Shown one piece after another: positions 12,282 through 21,565 of a stretch of DNA of 64,000 nucleotides (positions are counted from its first letter, which is position 1; each line of letters begins with the position of its first letter). Source of the DNA: Prochlorococcus sp. MIT 1300 (GTDB taxonomy: Bacteria > Cyanobacteriota > Cyanobacteriia > PCC-6307 > Cyanobiaceae); contig NZ_CP139302.1 in NCBI RefSeq assembly GCF_034092375.1, forward strand, positions 1,364,001 to 1,428,000. Reading direction: 5' to 3'. A program made the position numbers and the translations under genes. The notes under the pieces are model-generated. The model was not told the origin of the DNA and made no database searches. It saw only the letters and a list, made by a program, of their open reading frames with translations.

Positions 12282-12735
12282 CCATTTTTAATTCTTGACT
12301 CTCAGGCTCAACTCCACTTTTGAATCTTGCGATAACAGAACTATCTTTCCCAACAAGAAATTTTTCAAAGTTCCAAGCGACTTCTCCAGCTGGTTCCGAT
12401 TGGATTAAAGATGTGAAGGGCTCTGTTGTGTTCCCTTTAGCGTGCACCTTATCGAAAAGCTCAAAAGTTGCGTTATAGGTTGAAGAGCAAAAGTTCTTTA
12501 TCTCTTCAAGGGTGCCTGGCTCTTGTCCACCAAAATCGTTGCAAGGGAACCCAAGAATTTCCATTCCTTTAGACCCATATGTATTTTGTAGTGCTTGAAG
12601 CCCTGAATATTGTTTGGTGAAGCCGCATTTGCTAGCAACATTAACTATTAGCAAGACTTTGCCTTTGTAGTCCCCAAGGCATTTTTGTGTCCCGTTGGCT
12701 TTACGGACTACAACTTTGCTTACATTCACACCCAT
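12256..12735 (-). CDS. Glutathione peroxidase family protein (Cys type)
   Basis: Thiol peroxidase of the GPx family, reducing hydrogen or lipid peroxides, probably with thioredoxin as donor as in most Cys-type members. In its 159 residues the catalytic Cys37 lies in NVASKCGFT, the conserved Gln in FPCNDFGGQEPGT and the conserved Trp in VAWNFEKFLVG, completing the usual tetrad pattern. A second Cys in the loop around residue 83 (KNFCSSTY) could be the resolving residue. It is a cytoplasmic form with no signal peptide. The last 26 bases overlap the second crcB gene tail to tail. Confidence 0.92.
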   Translation of the reverse strand: MGVNVSKVVVRKANGTQKCLGDYKGKVLLIVNVASKCGFTKQYSGLQALQNTYGSKGMEILGFPCNDFGGQEPGTLEEIKNFCSSTYNATFELFDKVHAKGNTTEPFTSLIQSEPAGEVAWNFEKFLVGKDSSVIARFKSGVEPESQELKMAIEKALSN

Positions 12736-12798
12736 TGGCTTTGATGGTTAATCACGACAAGATTAGCCATAAAATAAGCGAGCCCTGATTATGCGTCT

Positions 12799-14229
12799 AT
12801 GAATGAGGCAAATAGGGTACCCATCCCTTCTCAAACTCCAGTCGCTGGAGCTTATTTGGTGGATGAGGTTGCTAATGAGTTGGAATCGATGCTTGCGTCT
12901 GGCAACTATGACGCAGTAAAACTATTGCTCCAGCCAGTCCAACCTGTTGATATTGCTGAAGCAATAGGTAGCTTGCCTTTAATTTTGCAGGCTTTGGCTT
13001 TTAGGCTTCTTTCGAAGGATGAAGCCATAGAAGTTTATGAGTATTTAGATGCGGCAGTTCAACAAAGTCTTCTGGATCGCTTGAGGTCAAGTGAGGTACT
13101 GGAAATTGTTGAGGAGATGTCCCCTGATGATCGAGTGAGGTTGTTTGATGAACTGCCTGCAAAGGTTGTTCGTCGATTAATTGCTGAGTTAAGTCCAGCA
13201 GAGCGAAGGGTTACAGCTCAGTTGCTTGGTTATGAACAAGAAACTGCTGGTCGCTTGATGACCACAGAGTTTATAGATTTAAAAGAATTTCATAGCGCAG
13301 CCCAGGCTTTAAGCATTGTTAGACGTCGGGCGCCTGATACAGAAACTATTTATAGCCTTTATGTCACTGATCGAGAGAGACACCTCACAGGGATTCTGTC
13401 TTTAAGGGATCTTGTTACTGCTGAGCCAGATGCATTGATTGGCGATGTAATGACTAGAGATGTTGTAAGTATTCGAACTGATACGGATCAAGAGGAAGTG
13501 GCTAGGGCAATCCAGCGTTATGACTTTCTGGCATTACCAGTAGTTGATTTAGAGCAGCGCTTAGTAGGGATAGTTACTGTTGATGATGTGATTGACGTTA
13601 TAGAGCAAGAGGCTACGAGGGATTTATATGCGGCGGGTGCTGTCCAAGCAGGTGATGAAGATGACTATTTTCAAAGTAATTTGTTTGTTGTCGCCCGAAG
13701 ACGAGTGGTTTGGTTGTCAGTTTTAGTTTTCGCAAATGGCTTTACAACTCAAGTAATTGCAATGAATGATGCTGTTCTGAAGCAGGTTGTTTTGTTGGCT
13801 GCATTTATTCCATTGCTTATAGGTACTGGAGGTAATGTTGGTGCCCAGAGTTCAACAGTTGTTATTCGTGGACTGAGCACTCAAAGTATTCAGGCCATGG
13901 GCCGTTTGAAGGCTGTTTTTAGAGAAACTATGGCGGGTGCATTATTGGGACTTCTGATGTTGTTGTTTGTTGTTCCTTTTGCTTGGTGGAGAGGTGAAGG
14001 CCCATTGGTTGGAGCAGCGGTGGGCATAAGCCTTATGGCAATAACAACCTTGGCTGCAACTGCTGGTGCTGCGTTGCCACTGATGTTTGATCGCATGGGC
14101 CTTGATCCCGCATTAATGTCAGCACCATTTATTACTACTGCTACAGATGTGGCAGGGGTGTTGATTTATCTGCGAACTGCTTCATGGTTGCTGACTCAGA
14201 TTGATGGCGTGGGGGGTTCAGCTTTATAA
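12799..14229 (+). CDS. mgtE: Magnesium transporter MgtE
   Basis: MgtE is a homodimeric Mg2+ channel gated by cytoplasmic Mg2+ through its N and CBS domains. The 476-residue protein has a right-handed helical N domain (about residues 25-145, with MSPDDRVRLFDELP and AERRVTAQLLGY), two CBS motifs (about residues 150-270, with MTRDVVSIRTD and LVGIVTVDDVIDVIE), the plug helix and a C-terminal bundle of five membrane helices. The pore segment IPLLIGTGGNVGAQSSTV is intact. It is followed after 71 bases by a sigma factor gene on the same strand. Confidence 0.95.
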   Translation: MNEANRVPIPSQTPVAGAYLVDEVANELESMLASGNYDAVKLLLQPVQPVDIAEAIGSLPLILQALAFRLLSKDEAIEVYEYLDAAVQQSLLDRLRSSEVLEIVEEMSPDDRVRLFDELPAKVVRRLIAELSPAERRVTAQLLGYEQETAGRLMTTEFIDLKEFHSAAQALSIVRRRAPDTETIYSLYVTDRERHLTGILSLRDLVTAEPDALIGDVMTRDVVSIRTDTDQEEVARAIQRYDFLALPVVDLEQRLVGIVTVDDVIDVIEQEATRDLYAAGAVQAGDEDDYFQSNLFVVARRRVVWLSVLVFANGFTTQVIAMNDAVLKQVVLLAAFIPLLIGTGGNVGAQSSTVVIRGLSTQSIQAMGRLKAVFRETMAGALLGLLMLLFVVPFAWWRGEGPLVGAAVGISLMAITTLAATAGAALPLMFDRMGLDPALMSAPFITTATDVAGVLIYLRTASWLLTQIDGVGGSAL

Positions 14230-14300
14230 GTGGATTCAGCCTCTTGTAATACGCCTTTACAAAGCGTAAGGTAATGTTCACATAACTTAGCAAGCGGTTG

Positions 14301-15308
14301 ATGGCCTCTTCTACTGCCCTTCGTGATTCTTCTAGCCAAAACCTTTCTATGACTAAGAAGGTATATGGCGAGGTCGATTTAGTTAGTTCGTATTTGCGTG
14401 ATATTGGTAGGGTTCCACTTTTGACCCATGAGCAAGAAATTACTCTTGGGCGTCAGGTTCAGAACTTGATGGATTTGGAGGCGCTGCATTCTGATCTGCA
14501 GCAAAACCATGGAGAGTTGGTTGATAATGAAGATTGGGCTAAAGCTGCAGGAATTTCGCCTTCGGAGCTTAAAAAGAAGTTAAAACTTGGTCATCGCGCT
14601 AAGGAGCGTATGGTTGCTGCGAATTTGCGTTTAGTAGTAAGCGTTGCCAAGAAATATACCAAGCGGAATATGGAGCTTATGGATTTAATTCAGGAGGGAA
14701 CGATTGGTTTAGTTCGAGGAGTAGAAAAGTTTGACCCTGCTCGTGGATATAAGTTTTCTACATACGCATATTGGTGGATTCGTCAGGGCATAACTCGTTC
14801 TATTGCGGAAAAAAGTAGGTCTATTCGCTTACCAATACATATTACTGAGATGCTCAATAAGTTAAAAAAAGGACAAAGGGACCTTAGTCAAAATCTTGGT
14901 AGGACTCCTTCAGTTAAAGAATTAGCTGAGTTTGTTGAAATTTCAGAGGAAGAAGTCAAAGATTTAATGTGCAGTGCTAGGCAGCCATTAAGTTTGGAGA
15001 TGAAGGTTGGGGATTCAGAAGAAACAGTTTTGTTAGATATGCTTCCGACAGATAATCTGACCCCGAGTCAGGATATTGATTCCCGCTGTATGAAAAGCGA
15101 TCTGAATGACTTATTAGGACAGTTACCTGACTTACAAAATAGAGTTTTACGTATGCGATATGGAGTTGATGGAGAAGATCCGATGAATTTAACTGCTATA
15201 GGAAGGGTTATTGGTATTAGTCGTGACAGAGTCCGTAATCTTGAAAGAGATGGATTGATTGGTCTTCGTAAATTGAGTGAAAATGTTGAAGGTTATTTAG
15301 CTGCTTGA
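14301..15308 (+). CDS. Group 2 RNA polymerase sigma factor (sigma-70 family)
   Basis: This is a primary-like but probably non-essential sigma factor of 335 residues. It lacks region 1.1 and the long non-conserved spacer. Region 1.2 is visible as DLVSSYLRDIGRVPLLT. Region 2 has NLRLVVSVAKKYTKR, MDLIQEGTIGLVRGVEKFDP and FSTYAYWWIRQGITRSI. Region 4.2 (IGRVIGISRDRVRNLERDG) is divergent from RpoD in the second helix, so promoter choice may differ. The ATG at 14301 is preceded by an in-frame TTG, less likely as a start. Its end overlaps the convergent alpha/beta hydrolase by 16 bases. Confidence 0.93.
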   Translation: MASSTALRDSSSQNLSMTKKVYGEVDLVSSYLRDIGRVPLLTHEQEITLGRQVQNLMDLEALHSDLQQNHGELVDNEDWAKAAGISPSELKKKLKLGHRAKERMVAANLRLVVSVAKKYTKRNMELMDLIQEGTIGLVRGVEKFDPARGYKFSTYAYWWIRQGITRSIAEKSRSIRLPIHITEMLNKLKKGQRDLSQNLGRTPSVKELAEFVEISEEEVKDLMCSARQPLSLEMKVGDSEETVLLDMLPTDNLTPSQDIDSRCMKSDLNDLLGQLPDLQNRVLRMRYGVDGEDPMNLTAIGRVIGISRDRVRNLERDGLIGLRKLSENVEGYLAA

Positions 15309-16201
15309 ATTATCTTTACTAGAAGAGGGTTTACCTCTTCAGGCATTTCATCATGGGGGCAATGACCGGCATTAGGTATTATTTCTAAAGACCTAATAGA
15401 TTGCATGGATGAGTGCCATCTCTTTGCCTCTTGAATTGGTTCCCATGGATCTTCTTCGCCCCATATCAGGTCTATAGGAATATCTAGATTTTTAATTAAT
15501 TGTGGTGCCAAATGATCATCAAATAAGTTGATAAATCCCCTAAAAGATTCTGATGCACCTGGCCTTTTACTAGGGTTCAGTAAAATACTTACAAGTGATT
15601 CGTTGACATTCCTTCCACTTGGGTATGCCTGCCTGAGTACTTTTTTGACTACAGATGATTGTGCTGCATTACGAAATAAATTACTACTCAGCCACCTTTG
15701 CTTTACAAGAAACTTTAGAGTTGGCCTGCTCCAGCTCATCCAGAGGGGTTTCCCTGGAAGCCTCTTGTCGTCCATTGCTCTAGTTGCGCAATCAATAAGA
15801 ATCACTCCGCAGCAAAGTCCTTTTAACATTTGAGCTGCTCTTAGTGAAACTATTCCACCAATAGAATTCCCTACTAATATGACTGGTTTTTTTATAACTT
15901 CTTTGCAGAAATCAGTCACTTGTGAGCCCCAATTATCAAAGTTGTAGTAGAAACCAGACTCCTGGAACTCTTCTCCTTGTAGCAATGCCCTCGGCTGACT
16001 GCTATTCCCGAAGCCTATTAAATCAATTGCATAACAATCAGCATGTGCGGACAATATATTTTGATTATGCCGCCAATGTTCTTTGCAAGCTCCAAACCCA
16101 TGAACAAGAAGTACTGCTGGGGAGGTGCTATTCATCCCAGCTCGGCTCCAAGCAACTTTCCAATTTTGCCATTCCCAGGCTTGGCTCTTGGGTGGTTTCA
16201 A
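15293..16201 (-). CDS. Alpha/beta hydrolase (first paralog)
   Basis: A serine hydrolase of 302 residues. It has the oxyanion HGFG motif (residues 34-37), nucleophile Ser113 in VGNSIGG, the acid Asp in WGEEDPWEP near residue 247 and the catalytic His in NAGHCPHDEMPEEVN near residue 280. The lid region is helical. The substrate is not shown by the sequence. The same AGHCPHDE-PE-VN ending occurs in the second hydrolase of this window and in plant and cyanobacterial hydrolases related to pheophytinase, so a lipid or chlorophyll-derived ester is one option. No signal peptide is seen. Confidence 0.88.
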   Translation of the reverse strand: MKPPKSQAWEWQNWKVAWSRAGMNSTSPAVLLVHGFGACKEHWRHNQNILSAHADCYAIDLIGFGNSSQPRALLQGEEFQESGFYYNFDNWGSQVTDFCKEVIKKPVILVGNSIGGIVSLRAAQMLKGLCCGVILIDCATRAMDDKRLPGKPLWMSWSRPTLKFLVKQRWLSSNLFRNAAQSSVVKKVLRQAYPSGRNVNESLVSILLNPSKRPGASESFRGFINLFDDHLAPQLIKNLDIPIDLIWGEEDPWEPIQEAKRWHSSMQSIRSLEIIPNAGHCPHDEMPEEVNPLLVKIIQAAK

Positions 16202-16624
16202 GTTTACTGCTTAAGAGTGATTTTATTTGAAATATTCTAGTAATAAAGCTTACTTTCCTCTGCTCCAATGGACAATCTCTCAATTGTATATTTGATCTCC
16301 TCTAGATCTATTTAAGAGGTTATTTCTCGACTAAAGTTATCATCTTACCTTTAAGAACTAAGCTTTCCTGCATTGAGTTGATCTAAATTTTTTATTTTTG
16401 CTTGTTCCGAAGAGAATTAGTTGTTAATATGCTTTTCAAAAGCGCGTTAGCAATTAGCGTAACTTATATAAAATTTTAGCTTTTAATAATTGAAGCTTTG
16501 AGGGTGGTAGTAATGCGATTTTTCTTTAAATTTCTATACCTAAGAGCGTCTTTATTGTATTAAGCTCTATCATTTGGAATGATCAAATGGTTTTATTTTT
16601 TCGAATTATTGTGCAAGCTTTTCA
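16202..16624. other. 423-base gene-free stretch between divergent genes
   Basis: This AT-rich interval lies between the start of the alpha/beta hydrolase (minus) and mutY (plus). It is the only gap over 300 bases. A possible 16-codon reading frame (ATG 16513, stop 16561-16563) follows a purine-rich GAGGGTGGTAG stretch, but this is weak evidence for translation. A TATATAAAAT run at about 16466-16475 is a candidate -10 box for plus-strand transcription. I see no tRNA, no recognisable regulatory RNA and no repeat. mutY upstream sequence has no clear ribosome binding site. Confidence 0.5.
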
Positions 16625-17836
16625 TTGAAGAAAAATAGTCAAAAGTGTCCTCAAGCATTATTAATCAACTCTGGGAAGGCTTTTGCTCTCCAGCGAGTTA
16701 TTTTTACATGGTTTGATGATCACGGGCGACATGCAATTCCCTGGAAGCTAAAAGCAGATGGCTGTAGGCCTGCATCAGGGGAAATCATTGGAGCTTATGG
16801 TGTCTGGATTGCGGAAATAATGCTTCAGCAGACACAGCTCAAGACGGTTTTGCCTTATTGGCATAAGTGGATGGATGTCTTTCCTGGGCTAATTGAGTTG
16901 GCTTCTGCTGATGAACAGACTGTTTTATTGCTTTGGCAGGGTCTTGGTTATTACTCAAGAGCACGTCGTATTCATAAAGCTTCAAAGATTTTGTTGGATC
17001 TGATTGGAGCTAAGGAATCTGGAGACCCTAATGCTTGGCCTAGGGATTTAGATACTTGGATGGCTTTACCAGGTATTGGTCGAACTACGGCAGGCAGCAT
17101 TATTTCTTCTGCATTTGATTTACCTGAAGCCATTTTGGATGGGAATGTTCAAAGGCTTTTGGCTCGATTATTTGCTTGCAACAGCGAGCCTAAGAAAAAT
17201 TTGTCAGATCTTTGGACGTTAATTGAACAACTCCTTGATCATGAAAGGCCAAGAGATTTTAATCAGGCGATCATGGACCTAGGGGCAAAGATTTGTATAC
17301 CAAAAAACCCGTTGTGTTCTAAATGTCCATTGCGCAGGCATTGTTTTGCTTACGCTTCTGGTCAACAGAAGATGTTGCCAATGAAGGATGTGAAAAAGAA
17401 GCTCCCCTTCCATGTCATAGGAATTGGTGTAGTAGTTAATGAATCTGGGCAAGTTTTGATTGCTCAGCGTCTGGCCGAAGGTCTTTTAGGAGGTCTATGG
17501 GAATTCCCTGGAGGTAAGCAGGAGGAAGGGGAGGTGATTGAGCTCACTATTTCTCGAGAACTTAAAGAGGAATTAGATATTGATGTTGAGGTTGATGAAA
17601 AATTAGTTTCTTTCGAGCATGCTTATAGCCACATGAAACTTCGATTTGAAGTTTTCCTTTGTAGACATATAGATGGAGAGCCAAAACCTCTTTCAAGTCA
17701 AAAGGTTAAATGGGTTACGCTTTCGGCATTGTCTGAATACCCATTTCCAGCGGCCAATGCTCGCATGATTGCTTCCTTAAGAGATCATTTGAACTATGAC
17801 AAGAAAGCCAGAGCTGAGTATTTTCAAGACATCTAA
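16625..17836 (+). CDS. mutY: Adenine DNA glycosylase MutY with a Nudix-type C-terminal domain
   Basis: MutY removes adenine mispaired with 8-oxoguanine. The 403-residue protein has the HhH motif LPGIGRTTAGS near residue 150, the catalytic Asp in ILDGNVQRLL, and the iron-sulfur cysteines spaced C-x6-C-x2-C-x5-C (CIPKNPLCSKCPLRRHC). The C-terminal domain carries an almost complete Nudix box, with GGKQEEGE, then RELKEEL. Classic MutY keeps only the fold of MutT. The start is taken as TTG at 16625 because no ATG lies before the catalytic core; a GTG eight codons later is an alternative. Confidence 0.92.
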   Translation: MKKNSQKCPQALLINSGKAFALQRVIFTWFDDHGRHAIPWKLKADGCRPASGEIIGAYGVWIAEIMLQQTQLKTVLPYWHKWMDVFPGLIELASADEQTVLLLWQGLGYYSRARRIHKASKILLDLIGAKESGDPNAWPRDLDTWMALPGIGRTTAGSIISSAFDLPEAILDGNVQRLLARLFACNSEPKKNLSDLWTLIEQLLDHERPRDFNQAIMDLGAKICIPKNPLCSKCPLRRHCFAYASGQQKMLPMKDVKKKLPFHVIGIGVVVNESGQVLIAQRLAEGLLGGLWEFPGGKQEEGEVIELTISRELKEELDIDVEVDEKLVSFEHAYSHMKLRFEVFLCRHIDGEPKPLSSQKVKWVTLSALSEYPFPAANARMIASLRDHLNYDKKARAEYFQDI

Positions 17837-17843
17837 TTGAGAA

Positions 17844-18887
17844 ATGATGCCTGGGAGTGATGGCTCTGCTTTAAATCAACCTAAATTCATTTGTTTTGGT
17901 GAAGGGTTAGTTGATCGCTTGGGACCTTTGGGCGGTAATCCAGATTGTGATCTTCCTGTAGATGACTGTCTTGGGGGAGCCCCTGCCAATGTGGCCTGTG
18001 GGTTAGCAAAACTTGGAAATGATGTCGCATTTATAGGTAGGTTTGGTAATGATTCAATTGGTAGAGATTTCCGCAAATTAATGACCCATAGAGGCGTTAA
18101 TTTAAAGGGTTGTCAAATAGATCTTCTAAGACCCACTCGAATAGTTTTAGTGCAAAGAGATCTTAAGGGAGATAGAACTTTTAAGGGCTTTTCGGGTGAT
18201 CAAAAGGATGGTTTTTCTGATCAAGCAATAGATTGCCAATCTATTTCTAAAGTTTGGGATTACTTGCATAAAAAGGCTTGTTGGCTGTTAATAGGCTCAA
18301 TCCCACTTGCTTCTCCTGTTTCTGCAGAATCACTACTTTGGTGTATCGATAGGGCTAAAAAGAATGGGTTGAGAATCGCATTTGATGTGAACTGGAGGCC
18401 AACATTTTGGGATGCCAAATTGCCGGCAAACAGTGGGCCCAGTGAGAATGTGAAGGAATTAATAGCTACACTATTTGAGTCTGCTTCTTTATTAAAGCTT
18501 GCCAGAGAAGAGGCGATTTGGTTTTTCAATGAGACAGATCCCTGTTTGATTTCGAGGTCTTTGCCCCTGTCTCCAGATGTAGTAATTACTGATGGTTCGA
18601 AAAAAGTGAAATGGTGGATGTTCGGGAGGCAGGGCGAAACTGATGTGATGCCAGTGCGTTCAGTGGTTGATACCACTGGTGCTGGCGATGCTTTTACCGC
18701 AGGTTTACTTCATCAATATCTCTTGAAAAATGTATTTCCTGATCAAGAGCTATATCCAGACAACATGGTTAGGTTCGCGGCAGCTTGTGGTGCGATGGTC
18801 TGTGGTGGCGCAGGAGCTATTTCACCTCAGCCTTCTAAGCATGAAGTGGAAGTTTTTTTGTCTAGTTTCGAAGGTTTGATCAGCTGA
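17844..18887 (+). CDS. PfkB-family carbohydrate kinase, fructokinase-like
   Basis: A sugar kinase of the ribokinase fold, 347 residues, phosphorylating a sugar such as fructose with ATP. The N-terminal signature includes LGGAPANVACGLAKLG and VAFIGRFGNDSIG. The C-terminal signature DTTGAGDAFTAGLL near residue 275 holds the catalytic Asp and anion hole. Fructokinase is the closest type by the spacing of GEGLVD and GGAPANVA, but the substrate needs testing. It starts seven bases after mutY. Its last 61 bases overlap the convergent tsaE. Confidence 0.9.
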   Translation: MMPGSDGSALNQPKFICFGEGLVDRLGPLGGNPDCDLPVDDCLGGAPANVACGLAKLGNDVAFIGRFGNDSIGRDFRKLMTHRGVNLKGCQIDLLRPTRIVLVQRDLKGDRTFKGFSGDQKDGFSDQAIDCQSISKVWDYLHKKACWLLIGSIPLASPVSAESLLWCIDRAKKNGLRIAFDVNWRPTFWDAKLPANSGPSENVKELIATLFESASLLKLAREEAIWFFNETDPCLISRSLPLSPDVVITDGSKKVKWWMFGRQGETDVMPVRSVVDTTGAGDAFTAGLLHQYLLKNVFPDQELYPDNMVRFAAACGAMVCGGAGAISPQPSKHEVEVFLSSFEGLIS

Positions 18888-19309
18888 GCTAAACGCTCGG
18901 TTCGATTTAAGTATTTCAGTTTCAATTTCCAAGCATCAGGAAGGGCAATCCCCAACCTTTCTGGCCATTCAACCGCGATTAAAGCAGCAATGGTTATGGC
19001 TTCTTCCTCTTCTTGGAGAAAAAGCTCATCAGCAGATTGTCTTTCCGTTAGACGATATAGGTCGATATGTATTAGGGGTGGTTGACCCATTGGATAATGC
19101 TGGGCTAAGGGAAAGGTGGGACTCGTAATTGCCTCGTCTATACCTAGCCCTAAAGCAAGTCCTTTGACTAAAGAAGTTTTCCCTGCGCCTAAGGGACCCT
19201 CCAGGAGCAGGATGCTGCAATCAGGCAGTTTGTTGGCCAAGCTTTTCCCCAGCGCAACAGTTTCATCTAGGTTCTTTAAGATCCATTGTTCATCTGTAGA
19301 TTGCCTCAC
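18827..19309 (-). CDS. tsaE: tRNA threonylcarbamoyladenosine synthesis ATPase TsaE
   Basis: TsaE (YjeE) is the ATPase that resets the TsaBD complex which makes t6A37 in tRNAs reading ANN codons. The protein has the P-loop [16 protein letters not shown], the switch region [22 protein letters not shown], and the conserved AVEWPERL. I chose GTG at 19307-19309, giving 160 residues, the usual length; an in-frame TTG at 19354 would add 15 unlike residues and crowd ahcY. The C-terminal 20 residues are encoded opposite the end of the sugar kinase gene. Confidence 0.93.
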   Translation of the reverse strand: MRQSTDEQWILKNLDETVALGKSLANKLPDCSILLLEGPLGAGKTSLVKGLALGLGIDEAITSPTFPLAQHYPMGQPPLIHIDLYRLTERQSADELFLQEEEEAITIAALIAVEWPERLGIALPDAWKLKLKYLNRTERLAQLIKPSKLDKKTSTSCLEG

Positions 19310-19377
19310 GTGAGAGTTTGATCTCTCATGGATTTCGCAGAAATTCCTTTCCAAGCTTCCCTCTGAGAGTTTTAACT

Positions 19378-20814
19378 ATGGTGGCAGTGTCCACATCATC
19401 GCCCTCTAATGCAGTAGAGGATTTTCGTGACTATGTAGTTGCAGACATTGGTCTAGCAGGCTTTGGGAGGAAAGAACTTTCGATTGCTGAGACTGAGATG
19501 CCTGGTTTGATGGCATTGAGGAAGAAATACAGCAGTGAAAGGCCACTTAAGGGGGCTCGTATTGCGGGGAGTCTTCATATGACTATTCAAACTGGGGTCC
19601 TTATTGAAACTTTGGTCTCTTTAGGCGCTGAAGTGCGTTGGGCTTCTTGCAATATCTTTTCTACACAAGACCATGCTGCTGCAGCTATTGCTGCGACTGG
19701 TGTCCCTGTATTTGCTGTTAAAGGCGAGACCCTAGATGAATATTGGGCTTATACCCATCGAATATTGGAATGGGGAGACGGTGGTTCTCCTAATATGATT
19801 TTGGATGATGGAGGTGATGCGACAGGGTTAGTAATGCTTGGGAATAAGGCTGAGCAGGATATCTCGGTCTTGGAAAATCCAAGCAATGAGGAGGAAATTT
19901 CATTATTTGCATCTATACGCAGTAAGTTGAAGGAGGATTCAAATTTCTACTCTAGAATTAAAGAAGAGATAAAAGGTGTAACTGAAGAGACTACCACTGG
20001 AGTTGCACGTCTTTATCAGATGCAAAAGAGTGGCGACCTTCCTTTCCCTGCAATCAATGTAAATGACTCTGTCACGAAGAGTAAATTCGATAATCTTTAT
20101 GGGTGTAGGGAATCACTTGTAGATGGTATTAAACGTGCAACAGATGTAATGGTGGCTGGTAAAGTTGCTTTGGTTATTGGTTATGGCGACGTTGGAAAGG
20201 GTTCTGCTCAATCATTAAGAGGATTGGGGGCGACTGTGATGATTTCAGAGATAGATCCGATTTGTGCTCTGCAAGCTGCAATGGAAGGTTATAGGGTTGT
20301 TAGGCTTGAAGATGTGGTTGAGGAAGTTGATATTTTTGTCACAGCAACCGGTAATTATAAGGTCATTATGCATGACCACTTAACTAGGATGAAGGATGAG
20401 GCAATTGTATGCAACATTGGTCACTTTGATAATGAGATTGATGTTGCATCATTGAAAAACTACTCTTGGGAGAATATCAAGCCACAGGTAGACCACATAA
20501 CGCTCCCTAGTGGGAATAAGATCATTCTGTTAGCAGAAGGCCGATTGGTGAACCTTGGCTGTGCAACTGGACATCCAAGTTTTGTGATGAGTAACTCTTT
20601 TACGAATCAAGTTCTTGCGCAAATTGAGTTATTTGTTAAGGGTTCAAATTATCAGAATAAGGTTTATGTTTTGCCCAAGCATCTTGACGAAATGGTTGCC
20701 AGATTGCATTTAGGCAAAATAGGTGCCAATCTAACCACGTTAACTACTGAGCAGGCCAAATATATTAATGTTCCTGTTGAAGGTCCTTATAAGAGTGATC
20801 ACTATCGCTATTGA
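19378..20814 (+). CDS. ahcY: S-adenosylhomocysteine hydrolase (adenosylhomocysteinase)
   Basis: AhcY splits S-adenosylhomocysteine to homocysteine and adenosine, relieving inhibition of methyltransferases. The start is set at the ATG giving [11 protein letters not shown], 478 residues; an in-frame ATG 60 bases upstream would overlap the tsaE promoter region. Visible are [34 protein letters not shown], the NAD-binding [15 protein letters not shown], the nearby Lys in [14 protein letters not shown], and the C-terminal [10 protein letters not shown] that reaches into the neighbouring subunit. Confidence 0.97.
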   Translation: MVAVSTSSPSNAVEDFRDYVVADIGLAGFGRKELSIAETEMPGLMALRKKYSSERPLKGARIAGSLHMTIQTGVLIETLVSLGAEVRWASCNIFSTQDHAAAAIAATGVPVFAVKGETLDEYWAYTHRILEWGDGGSPNMILDDGGDATGLVMLGNKAEQDISVLENPSNEEEISLFASIRSKLKEDSNFYSRIKEEIKGVTEETTTGVARLYQMQKSGDLPFPAINVNDSVTKSKFDNLYGCRESLVDGIKRATDVMVAGKVALVIGYGDVGKGSAQSLRGLGATVMISEIDPICALQAAMEGYRVVRLEDVVEEVDIFVTATGNYKVIMHDHLTRMKDEAIVCNIGHFDNEIDVASLKNYSWENIKPQVDHITLPSGNKIILLAEGRLVNLGCATGHPSFVMSNSFTNQVLAQIELFVKGSNYQNKVYVLPKHLDEMVARLHLGKIGANLTTLTTEQAKYINVPVEGPYKSDHYRY

Positions 20815-20871
20815 TAAAACCATATAAATCTCTTCTTAAGTCTCTAAAAGGTTTCACTGTATCTACGAACA

Positions 20872-21537
20872 ATGAGTTTGATTGAACTGATTAATGCTTT
20901 GCCTCAGTTCATAGGAAATGCTGTGGAAGCCAATCAAGCCCTTGGATATCTAGCGATTTTCTTGGCAATGTTTTTAGAAAATATTTTCCCTCCCATACCT
21001 TCTGAACTTATTATGCCTTTAGGAGGTTTTTATGTTCAACAAGGCCAATTAGATTTTCTTCCAGTGGTTTTGGCAGGATTGCTAGGCACTGTTCTGGGAG
21101 CTTTGCCTTGGTATGGACTAGGCCGACTTGTTAATGAACAAAGGATGGAGTTGTGGTTGACTCATAATGGTAAATGGATAGGTATTAGTCCAGATGAATT
21201 GGCTCGTAGTCGCCGCTGGTTTGCCCGTTATGGTAGTGCTTTAGTTTTCTGGGGGAGACTGGTTCCAGGAATTCGAACATTGATTTCTGTGCCAGCAGGA
21301 ATTGAGATAATGCCACTAGCCCCTTTCTTGATATGGACAACCGCAGGGACTCTTATTTGGACTCTTTTGTTGACATTTGCCGGGTATGTACTAGGGGCAA
21401 GTTATATGAATGTTGGTATTTGGTTGGAACCTTTTTCTAAAGTGATAAAAGTGTTACTTGTTTTAGTTATTTGTTCAGCGGTTGGTTGGCTGGCAATCCG
21501 AATTTTAAGAATTTATCAACGCAAAAAAAAACTATGA
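20872..21537 (+). CDS. DedA-family membrane protein
   Basis: A 221-residue integral membrane protein of the DedA (SNARE-associated, VTT fold) family, proposed to move phospholipids such as undecaprenyl phosphate or phosphatidyl lipids across the membrane. It has MFLENIFPPIPSELIMPLGG near residues 33-52, the central GTVLGALPWYGLGRLV, and GRLVPGIRTLISVPAG near 123-138, containing the functionally important Arg residues. Five or so hydrophobic stretches are visible. It ends 17 bases from the convergent ssb stop. Confidence 0.92.
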   Translation: MSLIELINALPQFIGNAVEANQALGYLAIFLAMFLENIFPPIPSELIMPLGGFYVQQGQLDFLPVVLAGLLGTVLGALPWYGLGRLVNEQRMELWLTHNGKWIGISPDELARSRRWFARYGSALVFWGRLVPGIRTLISVPAGIEIMPLAPFLIWTTAGTLIWTLLLTFAGYVLGASYMNVGIWLEPFSKVIKVLLVLVICSAVGWLAIRILRIYQRKKKL

Positions 21538-21541
21538 ATTG

Positions 21542-21565
21542 ATTCCTTTTGCATTAAAAGGGAAT
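21542..21565. terminator. Probable bidirectional terminator between dedA and ssb
   Basis: An inverted repeat, ATTCCTTTT then AAAAGGGAAT around GCATT, forms a stem with one bulged G. It lies between the convergent dedA and ssb stops and includes the ssb stop codon. The flanking A and T runs allow it to work in either direction. No experimental support; stem is short of GC pairs. Confidence 0.45.

Noticed and set aside
18260-18676. 138-codon minus-strand frame opposite the PfkB kinase
   Set aside because: Shadow frame; the kinase signature lies on the plus strand.
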